64,000 nt of DNA from Rhodococcus sp. IEGM 1409 (GCF_030056735.1 NZ_JASHKN010000008.1:248001-312000), one strand, 5' to 3'; counted from the stretch's first letter, positions 16,989-25,238 are shown. The notes: generated by a model not told the origin, from the sequence alone. Numbers and translations are program-made.

Positions 16989-17204
16989 TTACGTCGGATC
17001 GCGTGTCGTCAAGCGGTTGCGCAACAACTTCTCGATCTCCGACCGTCGGTATCTCCGATGTCCGCCAAGCGTTTTCAGAGTTCCGACTTTGCCCTCCCTC
17101 GCCCATCTGGATACCGTCGTCCGGTCGACGTGGAACAGTGCCGCAACCTGTTTGGTCGTCAGCCACTCATCGACAGGTGCTGTGTGCTCTTCTTCTCGGC
17201 TCAT
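16989..17204 (-). CDS. BldC-like MerR-type DNA-binding protein
   Basis: 71 residues consisting of a single MerR-type winged helix: WLTTKQVAALFHVDRTTVSRW followed by AREGKVGTLKTLGGHRRYRRSEIEKLL. This is the build of Streptomyces BldC, a small developmental regulator that binds cooperatively to AT-rich direct repeats. No effector domain exists. The target genes in this organism are unknown. The gene stands alone, convergent with the thiolase operon and divergent from the RidA-family gene with 111 bp between the starts. Confidence 0.85.
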   Translation of the reverse strand: MSREEEHTAPVDEWLTTKQVAALFHVDRTTVSRWAREGKVGTLKTLGGHRRYRRSEIEKLLRNRLTTRDPT

Positions 17205-17315
17205 TGACAGACATTCGTAGCCGCAGCCCGTATGGACGGGTCCGATGCCGAATTGGCTACCCCCAGTGCGCTGTGAAAGTCTCGCTACAAAACTTTACTA
17301 TTCCGTGGGGAAACT

Positions 17316-17723
17316 ATGTCGAAGTCGGTAACTCTGATCCGTTCCACATCACTCTCGTCAGTCGCTGAATATGCCTATGCAGCAACGGCTCCTGCCGAGG
17401 CCCGACTGATCTTCCTCGCAGGATCTTGCCCGTTGAACGAGGACGGCTCTACCGCCGCCGTCGGCGACTACGCGGGACAGGCAGCCAAGGCCGTCGACAA
17501 CCTCAGAACAGCTCTCTCGGACGCCGGCGCGTCCATCACCGATGTGACCAACACCCGCGTTCTGGTGGCGTCGAGCAGTCAAGCCGACCTCGTTGCGGCG
17601 TGGGAGGTAGTCCGCGACGCGTTCGGCGATCATGACGCCCCGAGCACTCTGATGGGCGTGACCGTTCTCGGCTACGACGATCAGTTGGTCGAGATCGAGG
17701 CAATCGCGGCCGTCGTCGACTGA
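17316..17723 (+). CDS. RidA family protein (YjgF/YER057c/UK114)
   Basis: 135 residues. LIFLAGSCPLNEDGSTAAVGD, KAVDNLRTALSDAGAS and VEIEAIAAVVD match the RidA/Rid fold. RidA members remove reactive enamine/imine intermediates made by PLP enzymes; whether this paralogue has that activity is uncertain because the conserved catalytic Arg context is altered. ATG 17316 follows GTGGGG at about 5 nt. It is not in an evident operon; the convergent DUF4235 gene ends 23 bp downstream. Confidence 0.85.
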   Translation: MSKSVTLIRSTSLSSVAEYAYAATAPAEARLIFLAGSCPLNEDGSTAAVGDYAGQAAKAVDNLRTALSDAGASITDVTNTRVLVASSSQADLVAAWEVVRDAFGDHDAPSTLMGVTVLGYDDQLVEIEAIAAVVD

Positions 17724-17745
17724 AGTCGAACCCGGCTGGACGTTC

Positions 17746-18015
17746 CTACCGTGGATCTTCATGAGCAAGGGCCCGGTAGCCCTTTGCCCCCGCACGATCC
17801 ACTGCGGCTCGCACAACGGCGAAGATGGCTCCCTGCAGGGCAGCGGCAATCAGGACTTCCCTACTCGACCTGCTCAAGTCCTTGGGCTCGGGCGCATTCT
17901 TGTCGTCACCGATGCGCTTCCACACCTGTTGGAAAACAGCGCCGGCCAAAATGCCGCCCAGAACGCTCGTCGCCAGTGAGAGTGGCTTGTACATCGCTTT
18001 CGATACTGCGCTCAT
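17746..18015 (-). CDS. DUF4235 domain-containing membrane protein
   Basis: 89 residues. Two hydrophobic segments, LATSVLGGILAGAVFQQVW (about 14-32) and VLIAAALQGAIFAVVRAAV (about 54-72), separated by the DDKNAPEP loop, are characteristic of actinobacterial DUF4235 proteins. The function is unknown; such proteins are often close to stress-response genes. It is predicted to be in the inner membrane. Confidence 0.82.
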   Translation of the reverse strand: MSAVSKAMYKPLSLATSVLGGILAGAVFQQVWKRIGDDKNAPEPKDLSRSSREVLIAAALQGAIFAVVRAAVDRAGAKGYRALAHEDPR

Positions 18016-18202
18016 TGCGCGGATCCTCCGTAGTTCGACACGTACCGCCTGAGCGGCTGACCGACTCTCAATACCCCGCAGGTGAGTTGTTGAAACATCG
18101 CAACGGCGAGGCGCGAAGTCGACTGTCGCACGTTATGTTCCACGGGTTTGCCACTTCTCGAGCCGGGTAAGATCGTCTTAGCGAAAGAAGGTTGTGTAAG
18201 TC

Positions 18203-18418
18203 ATGGAAAACTACAGAATCGAACTACCGGACGGTACAACGGTGATGGAAGATTTCGTCTCGGATCGCGCCGCGATCGCATACGCGGTCGATTTGAATCA
18301 CGGTTGCAGCGAGAAAGTATCGGTATTCCGTATCACCGACGAAGGGGAAACGATCCCGACTCGGATGTGCCCCAAGCCGAACCCTGGTTCGCGGCGTCAC
18401 GCGCGAGCCGTCCGATAG
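18203..18418 (+). CDS. Small conserved hypothetical protein
   Basis: 71 residues, MENYRIELPDGTTVMEDFVSD at the N-terminus, then a short central helix and a basic C-terminus (PGSRRHARAVR). No family recognised. Coding is supported by an ATG with AAGG upstream (15 nt, rather far) and by normal high-GC codon use; a TAAGAT -10-like hexamer lies near 18167. It ends 7 bp from the convergent AI-2E-family gene. Confidence 0.55.
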   Translation: MENYRIELPDGTTVMEDFVSDRAAIAYAVDLNHGCSEKVSVFRITDEGETIPTRMCPKPNPGSRRHARAVR

Positions 18419-18425
18419 AAGCGAG

Positions 18426-19583
18426 TCAAGAAGCGTCGAGCCGAGGGAAGAGAGTTTCCCTTGCGAGCAGCAGCAAGGCCGCAGCGACCGGAATCGCCAG
18501 CAACGCACCGACAATACCGAGCAACGCTCCGCCCAACAGAACCGCGACGACGGTCACCAGTGCCGGGACCGCCACCGTCTTCCCGATGATCTTCGGGACG
18601 AGAAGGTAGTCCTCGAGCAGGCGTAGTGCGACGAAGAACGCAACTGTCGCCAATGCCGTTGGGACAGAGACTGTCAGGGAGACCAGGGCGACGATAACCC
18701 CTGCGATGGTGGAACCGACTATCGGGATCAAATCGAGCAGAGCGACCAGCAGTGCCAAGATCAACGGGTACGGCACGTCGAAGATCACCAACCAGGCGAA
18801 GGTGCATCCTGCGGTGATCACAGAGATCAGAACATTGCCGAGGACATACCCGCCCACACCTGCCAGTATCTGGTCACCGATGGCGATTGCTCTAGGCCGG
18901 CGTGAATGTGGCACCAGCCGATACAGATTCGTGCGGATTCGTGGATAGTCGATCAAGAAGTACGTCGTCAGTACAGCAACGATTCCGGCGTCGGCGATTG
19001 CGCTGAACACCGCCCGCCCCGCACCGAGCAAACCCGTCGCGAGCGCAGAACCCGAACCATCCATTTGTGTGGTGAGGTGCTGCTCGAGGTGATACTTCTC
19101 GTCGAGGTCGCTGAGGATCGGATACCGGTCACGAATGTGTGTCAGGAGTTCGGGAGCGTGCGATGCGAACTGGCGTCCCTGCTCGACCAGCGGAGTGATC
19201 GCTGCAACGAGAAACAGCGCCAACATCACGGCAATCGCAAGGAGCACCACGGTGACTGCGATCCAGCGCCGGAAATTTCTCCGCTCCAGCCAGACGATCA
19301 CCGGTTCTATGCCCACTGCGAGAAACAATGCGACCACGATCAGGATCAGCATGCCCCGCGCCGCAAGCAGCACCTCGATCACCGCGTAAGTCACGGCAAC
19401 TCCGGCCGCGGCCGTCAGACCGATGAAGAACGGTGAACGACGATCGAATCTCGGTCCGGGTTCGCCCAGCGGCCGGACGGGCGTCGCCAATGCTGCGGCT
19501 TCGCGTTCGGCTTCCGCTATCGGATCTACCGCTTGAACTTCGCTTTCGGAATCCGGTGATGTGTCCGCGGAACTGGGATCCAT
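18426..19583 (-). CDS. AI-2E family transporter
   Basis: 385 residues. After a 50-residue acidic, Ser-rich cytosolic N-terminus come about seven to eight membrane segments in the AI-2E/TqsA/PerM pattern, with AVGIEPVIVWLERR and the C-terminal GGALLGIVGALLAIPVAAA signature. Family members export autoinducer-2 or act as Na+/H+ antiporters, so the substrate is open. ATG 19583 has GAGG at 8 nt; an in-frame GTG three codons upstream is possible. Confidence 0.87.
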   Translation of the reverse strand: MDPSSADTSPDSESEVQAVDPIAEAEREAAALATPVRPLGEPGPRFDRRSPFFIGLTAAAGVAVTYAVIEVLLAARGMLILIVVALFLAVGIEPVIVWLERRNFRRWIAVTVVLLAIAVMLALFLVAAITPLVEQGRQFASHAPELLTHIRDRYPILSDLDEKYHLEQHLTTQMDGSGSALATGLLGAGRAVFSAIADAGIVAVLTTYFLIDYPRIRTNLYRLVPHSRRPRAIAIGDQILAGVGGYVLGNVLISVITAGCTFAWLVIFDVPYPLILALLVALLDLIPIVGSTIAGVIVALVSLTVSVPTALATVAFFVALRLLEDYLLVPKIIGKTVAVPALVTVVAVLLGGALLGIVGALLAIPVAAALLLLARETLFPRLDAS

Positions 19584-19647
19584 CCAAGCCACCTCACGAT
19601 CCGCGCGACTTCCCGGCTCGAGGGTGAGTACCCGTGCCGTAGTCGGA

Positions 19648-20124
19648 TCAACCTCGAGGCTTCTCCGCTCCGCTTCGTGTCAGCGCAAGCCCGGTTCCCA
19701 CAACTCCGATGATCGACACCGCGATGGCGATGCTCGGCCAACCGTCGCTCTGCCAGTAGACGTCGTCGAGAGTGATCAGTAACGCGGCCTCGTCAGCGAT
19801 GAGTCCGAGCGCAATGCCCAACGCGATACCCATCCATGTTCTTGCGCGAGGACTTCGATCTACGAGTCCGAAGATCGCTACTCCCGCCAACAGGAGAATT
19901 CCCCACAGGTAGTGATGCAGATGAGTGCCACCGGCGCTGATATCGCCGACATCCCTGGTGTCGATCTGGATCAACCAGGTCACCAGACGTGCTCCACCGA
20001 ACGTCAGTGTGAAGGCCACCCACGCCAGCACCAAGCCGCGGCGCGATTCGTCAACTTGATTCCATCTGCGAGGGAATCCGAATCTCTCTGCAGATTTCTC
20101 TTCGTCATGATCTCGAGAAAGCAT
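19648..20124 (-). CDS. Conserved integral membrane protein, function unknown
   Basis: 158 residues. About four hydrophobic segments (around 31-50, 70-88, 95-113, 128-147) and a GGTHLHHYLWGILLL segment with two adjacent His in the membrane interface. This is a pattern found in uncharacterised actinobacterial membrane proteins. No catalytic motif could be named. It lies 64 bp upstream of the AI-2E-family gene on the same strand and may be co-transcribed. Confidence 0.75.
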   Translation of the reverse strand: MLSRDHDEEKSAERFGFPRRWNQVDESRRGLVLAWVAFTLTFGGARLVTWLIQIDTRDVGDISAGGTHLHHYLWGILLLAGVAIFGLVDRSPRARTWMGIALGIALGLIADEAALLITLDDVYWQSDGWPSIAIAVSIIGVVGTGLALTRSGAEKPRG

Positions 20125-20197
20125 CCTTCATGTTTACCCGACGCCGCTCAGAGTCAGGTTTTGGGGTGGATGCACCAACACGTAAATCGAGAACAAA

Positions 20198-20237
20198 AAA
20201 GCGGCACTCGATCTCCGAAGAGATCGGGTACCGCTTT
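20198..20237 (-). terminator. Rho-independent terminator of the DUF6131 peptide gene
   Basis: On the minus strand an 18-bp stem with one mismatch and a GU pair (arms 20198-20215 and 20220-20237, 4-nt loop) is followed by TTTTTTG, a classical intrinsic terminator 24 bp after the stop of the 51-residue gene. Confidence 0.88.
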
Positions 20238-20260
20238 CTCAGCTACTCACGCAGTATCGA

Positions 20261-20416
20261 TCAATACCAGACTTTTCGTCCGCCCACTGCACGCCCGGTA
20301 GCACCGAGGATAGACAAAACTGCACCTACGACGACCAAGATGATGCCGACAGTGGTCAGAATGCTCAACCCCGTGAAAAAGCCGATCAACGCCAGAATAA
20401 TGCCGAGAACAATCAT
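20261..20416 (-). CDS. DUF6131-type small hydrophobic membrane peptide
   Basis: A 51-residue peptide starting MIVLGIILALIGFFTGLSIL and ending GRAVGGRKVWY, with two membrane helices. The RBS is GAGG 8 nt before the ATG and a strong terminator follows the stop, so this is an independent transcription unit. A paralogue of identical length is at 61536-61691, sharing the I-L-G-I/V-I-L start and the G-x-A-V-G-G-R end. Family function is unknown; it is common in Rhodococcus and mycobacteria. The upstream 150 bp is unusually AT-rich. Confidence 0.85.
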   Translation of the reverse strand: MIVLGIILALIGFFTGLSILTTVGIILVVVGAVLSILGATGRAVGGRKVWY

Positions 20417-20710
20417 GTGAGAACCTCATCCGGTATGCGTATAAAAATGATCTACTCAACTGACGCTACTACAGAAACTTCACAATCGATAAATCCGATA
20501 AAAACATTCATAAATACGAAACTCGTATTACTACCCAATAATGTCGCCGTTAAAACATCAGCTTTTCTTCTACTCCTCCGCACCCTTTTCGCCGAACCGT
20601 GCCGGTGTACATCTGAGGGTTCGAAACAGTCCGAGACAGCCGGGTACAGCCTGGTTCTCAGCACCGTCCGGCGGTGAACACCGCACTAGATCGCAGGACG
20701 GAAAGCGTCT
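20417..20710. other. AT-rich intergenic region
   Basis: No gene is recognised. About 20430-20580 is markedly AT-rich compared with the rest of the window (for example AAAAACATTCATAAATACGA) and is the probable promoter region of the DUF6131 peptide gene. No convincing -35/-10 pair was fixed. Confidence 0.5.
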
Positions 20711-21256
20711 TCAGCTGTCTTCGTGGGTGAGTGAGTTGGCGATGCGTTCGGCAACAGCACGCCGCAGTTCGGGGGTCAGTCGCTCGCTGGTCAGGGACTC
20801 GTAGAGCCACAGTCCGTCAGCTGCGAGACGGGCGATGAACTGGTCCAGCGCTCTCGGATCGTCAAGGTCTGTGGTCGGGGGCAAAGCCCACCGTTCCAGC
20901 ACTGCGTCCCACGGCGCCGCGTGCTCGGGGTTTGTCGAGCCTTCGAGCATGAAGAGAAGTTCGGCCCGTGTGGCGCTGTGGGCCGCGACGCGGGTGTAGG
21001 CGGTGAGCCGTTCGGTGGGGGTGGTCTCGGAAGCGGACTTTCCTGCCGCTGCGGATAAACCCGCTTCCCACTCGTCCGCGAGGTACTGATGGATCGCCTG
21101 CACGAGATCTTCACGAGATGCGAAATGGTAAAGAAGTCCACCTTTGGTCATGCCGGCTTCGGCCGCGACGGAATCAAAGGTGACGCTCTTGACACCTTCG
21201 CGTTCCACGACTCGAGTTGCCGCTTCGAGGATCTGGGTTCGTTTACTGGTTCGCAC
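20711..21256 (-). CDS. TetR/AcrR-family regulator paired with LfrA-like pump
   Basis: 181 residues. N-terminal helix-turn-helix at about 8-55 (ILEAATRVVEREGVKSVTFD, AGMTKGGLLYHFASREDLV), followed by a helical ligand-binding domain. The gene is 20 bp downstream of the pump gene on the same strand, so the regulator is probably made from the pump promoter and feeds back on the 50-bp palindrome upstream of the pump. This matches the role of LfrR, which represses the LfrA fluoroquinolone/ethidium pump in M. smegmatis. Confidence 0.88.
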   Translation of the reverse strand: MRTSKRTQILEAATRVVEREGVKSVTFDSVAAEAGMTKGGLLYHFASREDLVQAIHQYLADEWEAGLSAAAGKSASETTPTERLTAYTRVAAHSATRAELLFMLEGSTNPEHAAPWDAVLERWALPPTTDLDDPRALDQFIARLAADGLWLYESLTSERLTPELRRAVAERIANSLTHEDS

Positions 21257-21276
21257 GGGATTCCTGGGTCGAAGTG

Positions 21277-22773
21277 TCAGTGGTGAGGCGCAACGGACAA
21301 GGCCGATCCGGGTCCGTGGCGACGTAGCAGAAAACCGGTCACAGCTGCGCCGACTGCCATGACGGCGGTAATCACGATCATCACGGCGAAGTAGGCGCTG
21401 TCGAACGCTTCCGATGCGGCGGCGATCAACGAAGGATTACCGTCACCGGCCAGACCGAGCGCCGCGTCGAGGCTATCGCGTGCGGAGTCCGGCACGCCGG
21501 CAGGCAACGAGATTGTCGCGGTGTAGATCGCGGTCAGGAGACTTCCGAGCAGTGCGACTGCTATGAGACTGCCGAATTCGTAGGACACTTCTTCAACGGA
21601 GGATGCCATTCCCGCCCGACGAGCGGGTACGTTGCCCATGATCGCGCTGGAAGCGACGGCCATGGCTGCTCCTAGACCGGCGCCGGTGACGAGTAGTCCG
21701 GCAACAAGCAAACCCATGCTGGTGTCGAAGGTCGTCAGAACCAGCACGGAGCCCACCGTGCTGAGAGCGAGGCCACCCGCGATGATCGGAAGAAGGCCGA
21801 CCTTGTGCAGAGTCGCACCGGCAACCATGGCAGTCGGCAGCGCTCCCAGAGCGACTGCGGCGACGAGGAGGCCGGCATGTAGTGGTGAGAAACCTTCTAC
21901 GAGCTGGAAGCGCTGAGTGGTGATCAGTTGGATACCCGCGATGGCGAACATCGAGAAACCGGCGGCCAGGACTCCGGCCAGGAAGGCTCGATTGCCGAAA
22001 ATCGCGAAGTCCAGCAGTGGGTAGGGCAGGCGGCGCTGCCGTCGCACGAAGGTCCACCCGCCGACGACGGTGGCGAGCAGAGCGATGGAAATGACGAGGG
22101 ACGAGGAGTCGGTTTTTGCTGTCTCTTTGATCGCGATCACGAGACCGACCAAAGCTACGAGTGCGAGCAGCGAGGAGAGAAGATCCCAACGTTTTGTGGG
22201 GTCCGCGTCGTTGGGTGGTGCAACGACCTTTGTGGCGATGAAAGCCACGATGACAACAGGGACGTTGACCAGAAACACCGACCCCCACCAGAACCAGTGG
22301 AGCAGAAGGCCTCCGATGATCGGACCTAGCGCGCTGCCCACAATGGCCAGGCTTCCCCAGACCGCAATGGCGACGTTGCGCTCACGCTCGTCCTCGAAGG
22401 TGACGCGGATCAGGGCGAGCGTGGCAGGCATCATCGCAGAAGCACCGACGGCCAGGAGCGCTCGCGCCGCGATCAAGGCTTCGGGCGTCGTGGAGAACGC
22501 GGCAGCGAGTGAGGCGACCCCGAAGAACACCAGACCGATCAAGAACATACGTCGATGCCCGACCCGGTCTCCGAGCGTGCCACTGCCGAGAAGCAGCCCG
22601 GCCATCACAACCGGATAGGCGTTGATGATCCACAGTCCCTCAGAACTACTTGCACCGAGGTCCTCCACCAGCGTCGGCAGCGCGGTATAGAGGATGGAGT
22701 TGTCGAGGGTGATGAGTAGAAGTCCTGCGCTCACCACGGTCAGCAGCATCCAGCGCCGTGTATCCGTAACCAT
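21277..22773 (-). CDS. MFS multidrug efflux pump, LfrA-like (DHA2, 14 TM)
   Basis: 498 residues, near the 504 of M. smegmatis LfrA. SAGLLLITLDNSILYTALPT, WIINAYPVVMAGLLLGSGTL and LGDRVGHRRMFLIGL are nearly identical to my recollection of LfrA. About 14 membrane segments. It should expel cationic dyes and fluoroquinolones by proton antiport. ATG 22773 is preceded by GGAGAGG; an extension to 22905 would run through the palindromic operator and is rejected. It heads a two-gene unit with the TetR regulator. Confidence 0.88.
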   Translation of the reverse strand: MVTDTRRWMLLTVVSAGLLLITLDNSILYTALPTLVEDLGASSSEGLWIINAYPVVMAGLLLGSGTLGDRVGHRRMFLIGLVFFGVASLAAAFSTTPEALIAARALLAVGASAMMPATLALIRVTFEDERERNVAIAVWGSLAIVGSALGPIIGGLLLHWFWWGSVFLVNVPVVIVAFIATKVVAPPNDADPTKRWDLLSSLLALVALVGLVIAIKETAKTDSSSLVISIALLATVVGGWTFVRRQRRLPYPLLDFAIFGNRAFLAGVLAAGFSMFAIAGIQLITTQRFQLVEGFSPLHAGLLVAAVALGALPTAMVAGATLHKVGLLPIIAGGLALSTVGSVLVLTTFDTSMGLLVAGLLVTGAGLGAAMAVASSAIMGNVPARRAGMASSVEEVSYEFGSLIAVALLGSLLTAIYTATISLPAGVPDSARDSLDAALGLAGDGNPSLIAAASEAFDSAYFAVMIVITAVMAVGAAVTGFLLRRHGPGSALSVAPHH

Positions 22774-22793
22774 TCCGAAGCCTCTCCAAAGTT

Positions 22794-22843
22794 GCCGAGA
22801 CTCATAACTGTACCTTACGAAAGGTACAGTTATGGGTCTCGGC
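22794..22843. promoter_or_regulatory. 50-bp palindromic operator upstream of LfrA-like pump
   Basis: GCCGAGAC-t-CATAACTGTACCTT-ACGA-AAGGTACAGTTATG-g-GTCTCGGC. The inner arms (22803-22816 and 22821-22834) are a perfect 14-bp inverted repeat and the outer arms (22794-22801, 22836-22843) a perfect 8-bp one, with one unmatched position between. It ends 20 bp before the pump start and is the obvious binding site of the TetR regulator. Confidence 0.85.
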
Positions 22844-22970
22844 GTCCGAAGTCGACTTTGATCGGGACTTCTCGGTGACGTGCGTTCAATCGAAGTCGGA
22901 AGCACGGCACTGATGACGCATCCCCGAGAAACTTCTTGAAATGTTCAGCCGCACAGGGTTTCCGGTTCCT

Positions 22971-23372
22971 TCACGGTTCGATGTCCCCGATCTTCGCCTC
23001 GACCGCCGGCGTGATGTGGCTCAACACGCAGCGCCAACGACCGTCTCGCCGGGCGAACACGTCGGTGGTCCACTCGTCGGCGTCGTACTGCTTGCCTTCG
23101 TAGTGCGCAGTATTGGTGATCCGCGTGGTGAACAGTGCAACGTCACCGAAGAAACGCACGCGAGCGCTCCCGACACGGTCCATCGCCGAATGAGTCAAGT
23201 CACCCGAGGCCACGAAGCCCAGAAACTCCGCTTTGGTCGACAACCCGGATTCCGAGACGATCACCCAGTCGTCTGCCATGAAGTCGCCGATCCGTTCGGC
23301 GTCGTTCGAGCACATCGCGACGTTCCACTCGTCTGCGACAGCGATCAACGCCGCACTCTCCTGATCCGACAT
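22971..23372 (-). CDS. NTF2-like/SnoaL-type protein (DUF4440-like)
   Basis: 133 residues with the NTF2-fold pattern: an N-terminal helix (ALIAVADEWNVAMCSNDAER), FMADDWVIVSESG, then beta strands ending FARRDGRWRCVLSHITPA. Members are small enzymes, binding proteins or detoxification factors; no substrate can be assigned. ATG 23372 has GGGAG at about 6 nt. The ribosome site is contiguous with the arm of a 15-bp inverted repeat (23380-23428). Confidence 0.8.
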   Translation of the reverse strand: MSDQESAALIAVADEWNVAMCSNDAERIGDFMADDWVIVSESGLSTKAEFLGFVASGDLTHSAMDRVGSARVRFFGDVALFTTRITNTAHYEGKQYDADEWTTDVFARRDGRWRCVLSHITPAVEAKIGDIEP

Positions 23373-23379
23373 GTCTTCT

Positions 23380-23428
23380 CCCTGTCGTCGGGGCGTCCCC
23401 CCTGGCGGACAATGCCCCGACGACAGGG
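23380..23428. promoter_or_regulatory. Perfect 15-bp inverted repeat abutting the NTF2-like gene's ribosome site
   Basis: CCCTGTCGTCGGGGC (23380-23394) and GCCCCGACGACAGGG (23414-23428) are exact reverse complements with a 19-nt loop. On the minus strand the final GGG of the stem runs directly into the AGGGAGAAGAC leader of the NTF2-like gene, so a hairpin would occlude part of the ribosome site. It could also be a dimeric operator. Confidence 0.75.
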
Positions 23429-23475
23429 TTCCCGCAAGGTGGACTTCGAACCGACGTGAACGACGGGACGGCAAG

Positions 23476-23780
23476 ATGACCGACGACAGTCGCACCGAGC
23501 TTGCAGCTCAGGCGTATATCTACGGATTTCCCCTCGTTTTCAATCTCGACCAGGTCCATCGGCACCTTCACGACGGTGTCGAAGCGAACCCCGCCGCACC
23601 TTTCAACACCTTCAGCCACGCCCCACACTCGCCGGCCCGGCAGACACTTTTGTCCCGAAGGCAAACTGGCTGACCACACCGCGCGGAGATTTCCGACCGG
23701 CACTGAGAATGTACGAACCTTCGCCCGCCGTACTCGATCGGTCCTACGTCGTCCCCGCCATCACTCGCTCGCGAGAATGA
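23476..23780 (+). pseudogene. Broken DUF1254/DUF1214 protein gene (internal deletion plus frameshift)
   Basis: From ATG 23476 the frame reads MTDDSRTELAAQAYIYGFPL then AAPFNTFSHAPH, the N-terminus of DUF1254 proteins. At about 23625 the match shifts frame and continues LAGPADTFVPKANWLTTP, then RMYEPSPAVLDRSYVVPAIT up to a stop at 23780, which is the extreme C-terminus of DUF1214. The several hundred codons normally between are missing. So an internal deletion (joint near DTFV/PKANW) and a frameshift have destroyed the gene. Normal proteins of this family are around 350-480 residues. Confidence 0.75.
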
Positions 23781-23787
23781 CGGCTCG

Positions 23788-23823
23788 CGTCTGACGGCCT
23801 GTCTGGGGGTAGGCCGTCAGACG
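23788..23823. terminator. Hairpin terminator between pseudogene and SDR gene
   Basis: CGTCTGACGGCCT (23788-23800) pairs perfectly with AGGCCGTCAGACG (23811-23823) around a 10-nt loop. No T-tract follows, but it lies 10 bp from the stop of the convergent SDR gene. Confidence 0.65.
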
Positions 23824-23832
23824 GACGCAGAA

Positions 23833-24624
23833 TCAGGCGTGTGTGCCGCCGTCGACGCGGATCTCCGTGCCCGTGATGAAGGCACCATCGTCGGATGCCA
23901 GCATCGCGATAACTCCCGCAACACTTTCCGGCCCGGCCATGGGGGCACCACCGGACTCCAGATCAGTGCTCAGAATCGGTGACAATTTGCCGAAGAGCGA
24001 CCAGTCGGTGTCTTCCGGCAAGTACGACGCAGTGGTGTCGGTGATCCCGCTCTTCACGCTGCCCGGAGCCACCGCGACGGCACGCAGACCCTGCTTGCCG
24101 TATTCGAGAGCCAGTGCGTGAGTGAAAGACTGGATTCCTCCCTTACTTGCGGCATACGCGGCCATGTAGGGGTGCGCGAAGGCAGCGGAGGTGGAACTGA
24201 AATTCACCACGACTGCGTTGCCTGTGGCCAGGAGAGCCGGCAGTGCCTGACGAGTGACGAGGAAGGTGCCCGTCAAGTTCACGGAGATCACCTGATTCCA
24301 CAGGTCCAGCGAGGTCTCGTGGGTGTGCCCGCCACGCAGTATCCCGGCGGCGTTGACCAGTACGTCCAATCCCCCGAGAGCCGAAATTGCCTGACCCACA
24401 ACCTCGATGACGGAACTCTCGTCACCGATATCGACGACGACGGTGTCAAGGCCACCCTCCGTCGAGGCATGTTCTGCCGATTTCCGGGTGTCCGCCAAAC
24501 CCTTCTCGGAGATGTCGGCAGCGACCACTCGGCCACCTTCGGCGAGCAACCGCAGCGCGGTGGCCTGCCCGATTCCAGATCCTGCGCCGGTGACGAGAAC
24601 ACGACGACCTTCGAAACGATTCAT
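23833..24624 (-). CDS. Short-chain dehydrogenase/reductase (classical SDR)
   Basis: 263 residues. Cofactor motif TGAGSGIG (12-19), NAAG (91-94), Ser143/144 and catalytic YAASK (Tyr157, Lys161). Asp37 after the second strand (VVAADIS) points to NAD(H) rather than NADP(H). The substrate is unknown; it looks like a 3-oxoacyl reductase or alcohol dehydrogenase-type SDR. ATG 24624 has AAGG about 9 nt upstream. It is monocistronic. Confidence 0.87.
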   Translation of the reverse strand: MNRFEGRRVLVTGAGSGIGQATALRLLAEGGRVVAADISEKGLADTRKSAEHASTEGGLDTVVVDIGDESSVIEVVGQAISALGGLDVLVNAAGILRGGHTHETSLDLWNQVISVNLTGTFLVTRQALPALLATGNAVVVNFSSTSAAFAHPYMAAYAASKGGIQSFTHALALEYGKQGLRAVAVAPGSVKSGITDTTASYLPEDTDWSLFGKLSPILSTDLESGGAPMAGPESVAGVIAMLASDDGAFITGTEIRVDGGTHA

Positions 24625-25084
24625 TGCTGTGTACCTTTCACGAAAACGAGTTGGTTGGTAATCCAGGCTCGGCGGCGCCGACACTCACAACTCACCCGCG
24701 AGAAACTTCAGGTACGGAAAAACGCAGCACTGCAACAGGTGTGGCACTGCGAAGTCTCAGCGAGGCAATGCCCGCCGAAGTGGCGAATGTCAGACGGATC
24801 CGGCCGGTGCGGCCAAGGCTCTTTCGATCCAGACGAGACCAGAGGGGCGGCGGTCGATCGCCTTGCGCCCCCGCCGGAAAGTCGCTACGCCGAATCGGGC
24901 CGTGCGCAGTGCACGGCCGGAAGCGAGAGAACAGCGGCGTATGGACATCACAAGCACGGTAGCAGCGCCGTCGGACTCGACAAAGACGACGTTGCGATAT
25001 TCGGATACTGGAAGCAGGGCATCAGCAACACCGAGATCGACCTCCGACCTGACCGGCAGTGCACTGCGGTGATAAGTTCCTCTG
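24625..25084. other. 460-bp region without an assigned gene, upstream of the B12 riboswitch
   Basis: I see no recognisable protein. A minus-strand open frame (24790-25101) has ordinary composition but overlaps the riboswitch, has no ribosome site and matches no family I know, so it is not called. The SDR promoter and the promoter of the cobalamin-controlled operon must lie here. Confidence 0.45.
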
Positions 25085-25238
25085 TGCCAGCAGACCTCCA
25101 CACAGGGGGTCAGGGAATCCGGTGTGAATCCGGAACTGACGCGCAGCGGTGAGGGTGACCGCCCGGGCTTACGCCACTGGATGAGAATCTGGGAAGGCGC
25201 TCGGGTGGGGCGATCTCGAGTCCGAATACCGGCTGGCA
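25085..25238 (+). promoter_or_regulatory. Cobalamin (AdoCbl) riboswitch
   Basis: The core GGGAATCCGGTGTGAATCCG (25113-25132) followed by GAACTGACGCGCAGCGGTGA (25133-25152) matches the B12-box architecture. GAGTCCGAATACC (25219-25231) is the conserved 3' segment. TGCCAGC (25085-25091) and GCTGGCA (25232-25238) pair perfectly as P1, which defines the ends. It precedes a B12-type ABC importer operon. A GGGCTC/GAGCCC hairpin further down may be the expression platform. Confidence 0.93.

Noticed and set aside
15952..17220. 422-codon Arg/Pro-rich open frame inside the thiolase gene
   Set aside because: Arg/His/Pro composition is that of an out-of-frame reading of the thiolase; it has no ribosome site.
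24790..25101. 103-codon minus-strand open frame upstream of the B12 riboswitch
   Set aside because: Its start lies in the riboswitch; no ribosome site, no recognisable family. It could be a decayed gene but cannot be supported.
24118..25152. 344-codon plus-strand open frame
   Set aside because: Its first half is the reverse of the SDR gene and its end is the riboswitch core.
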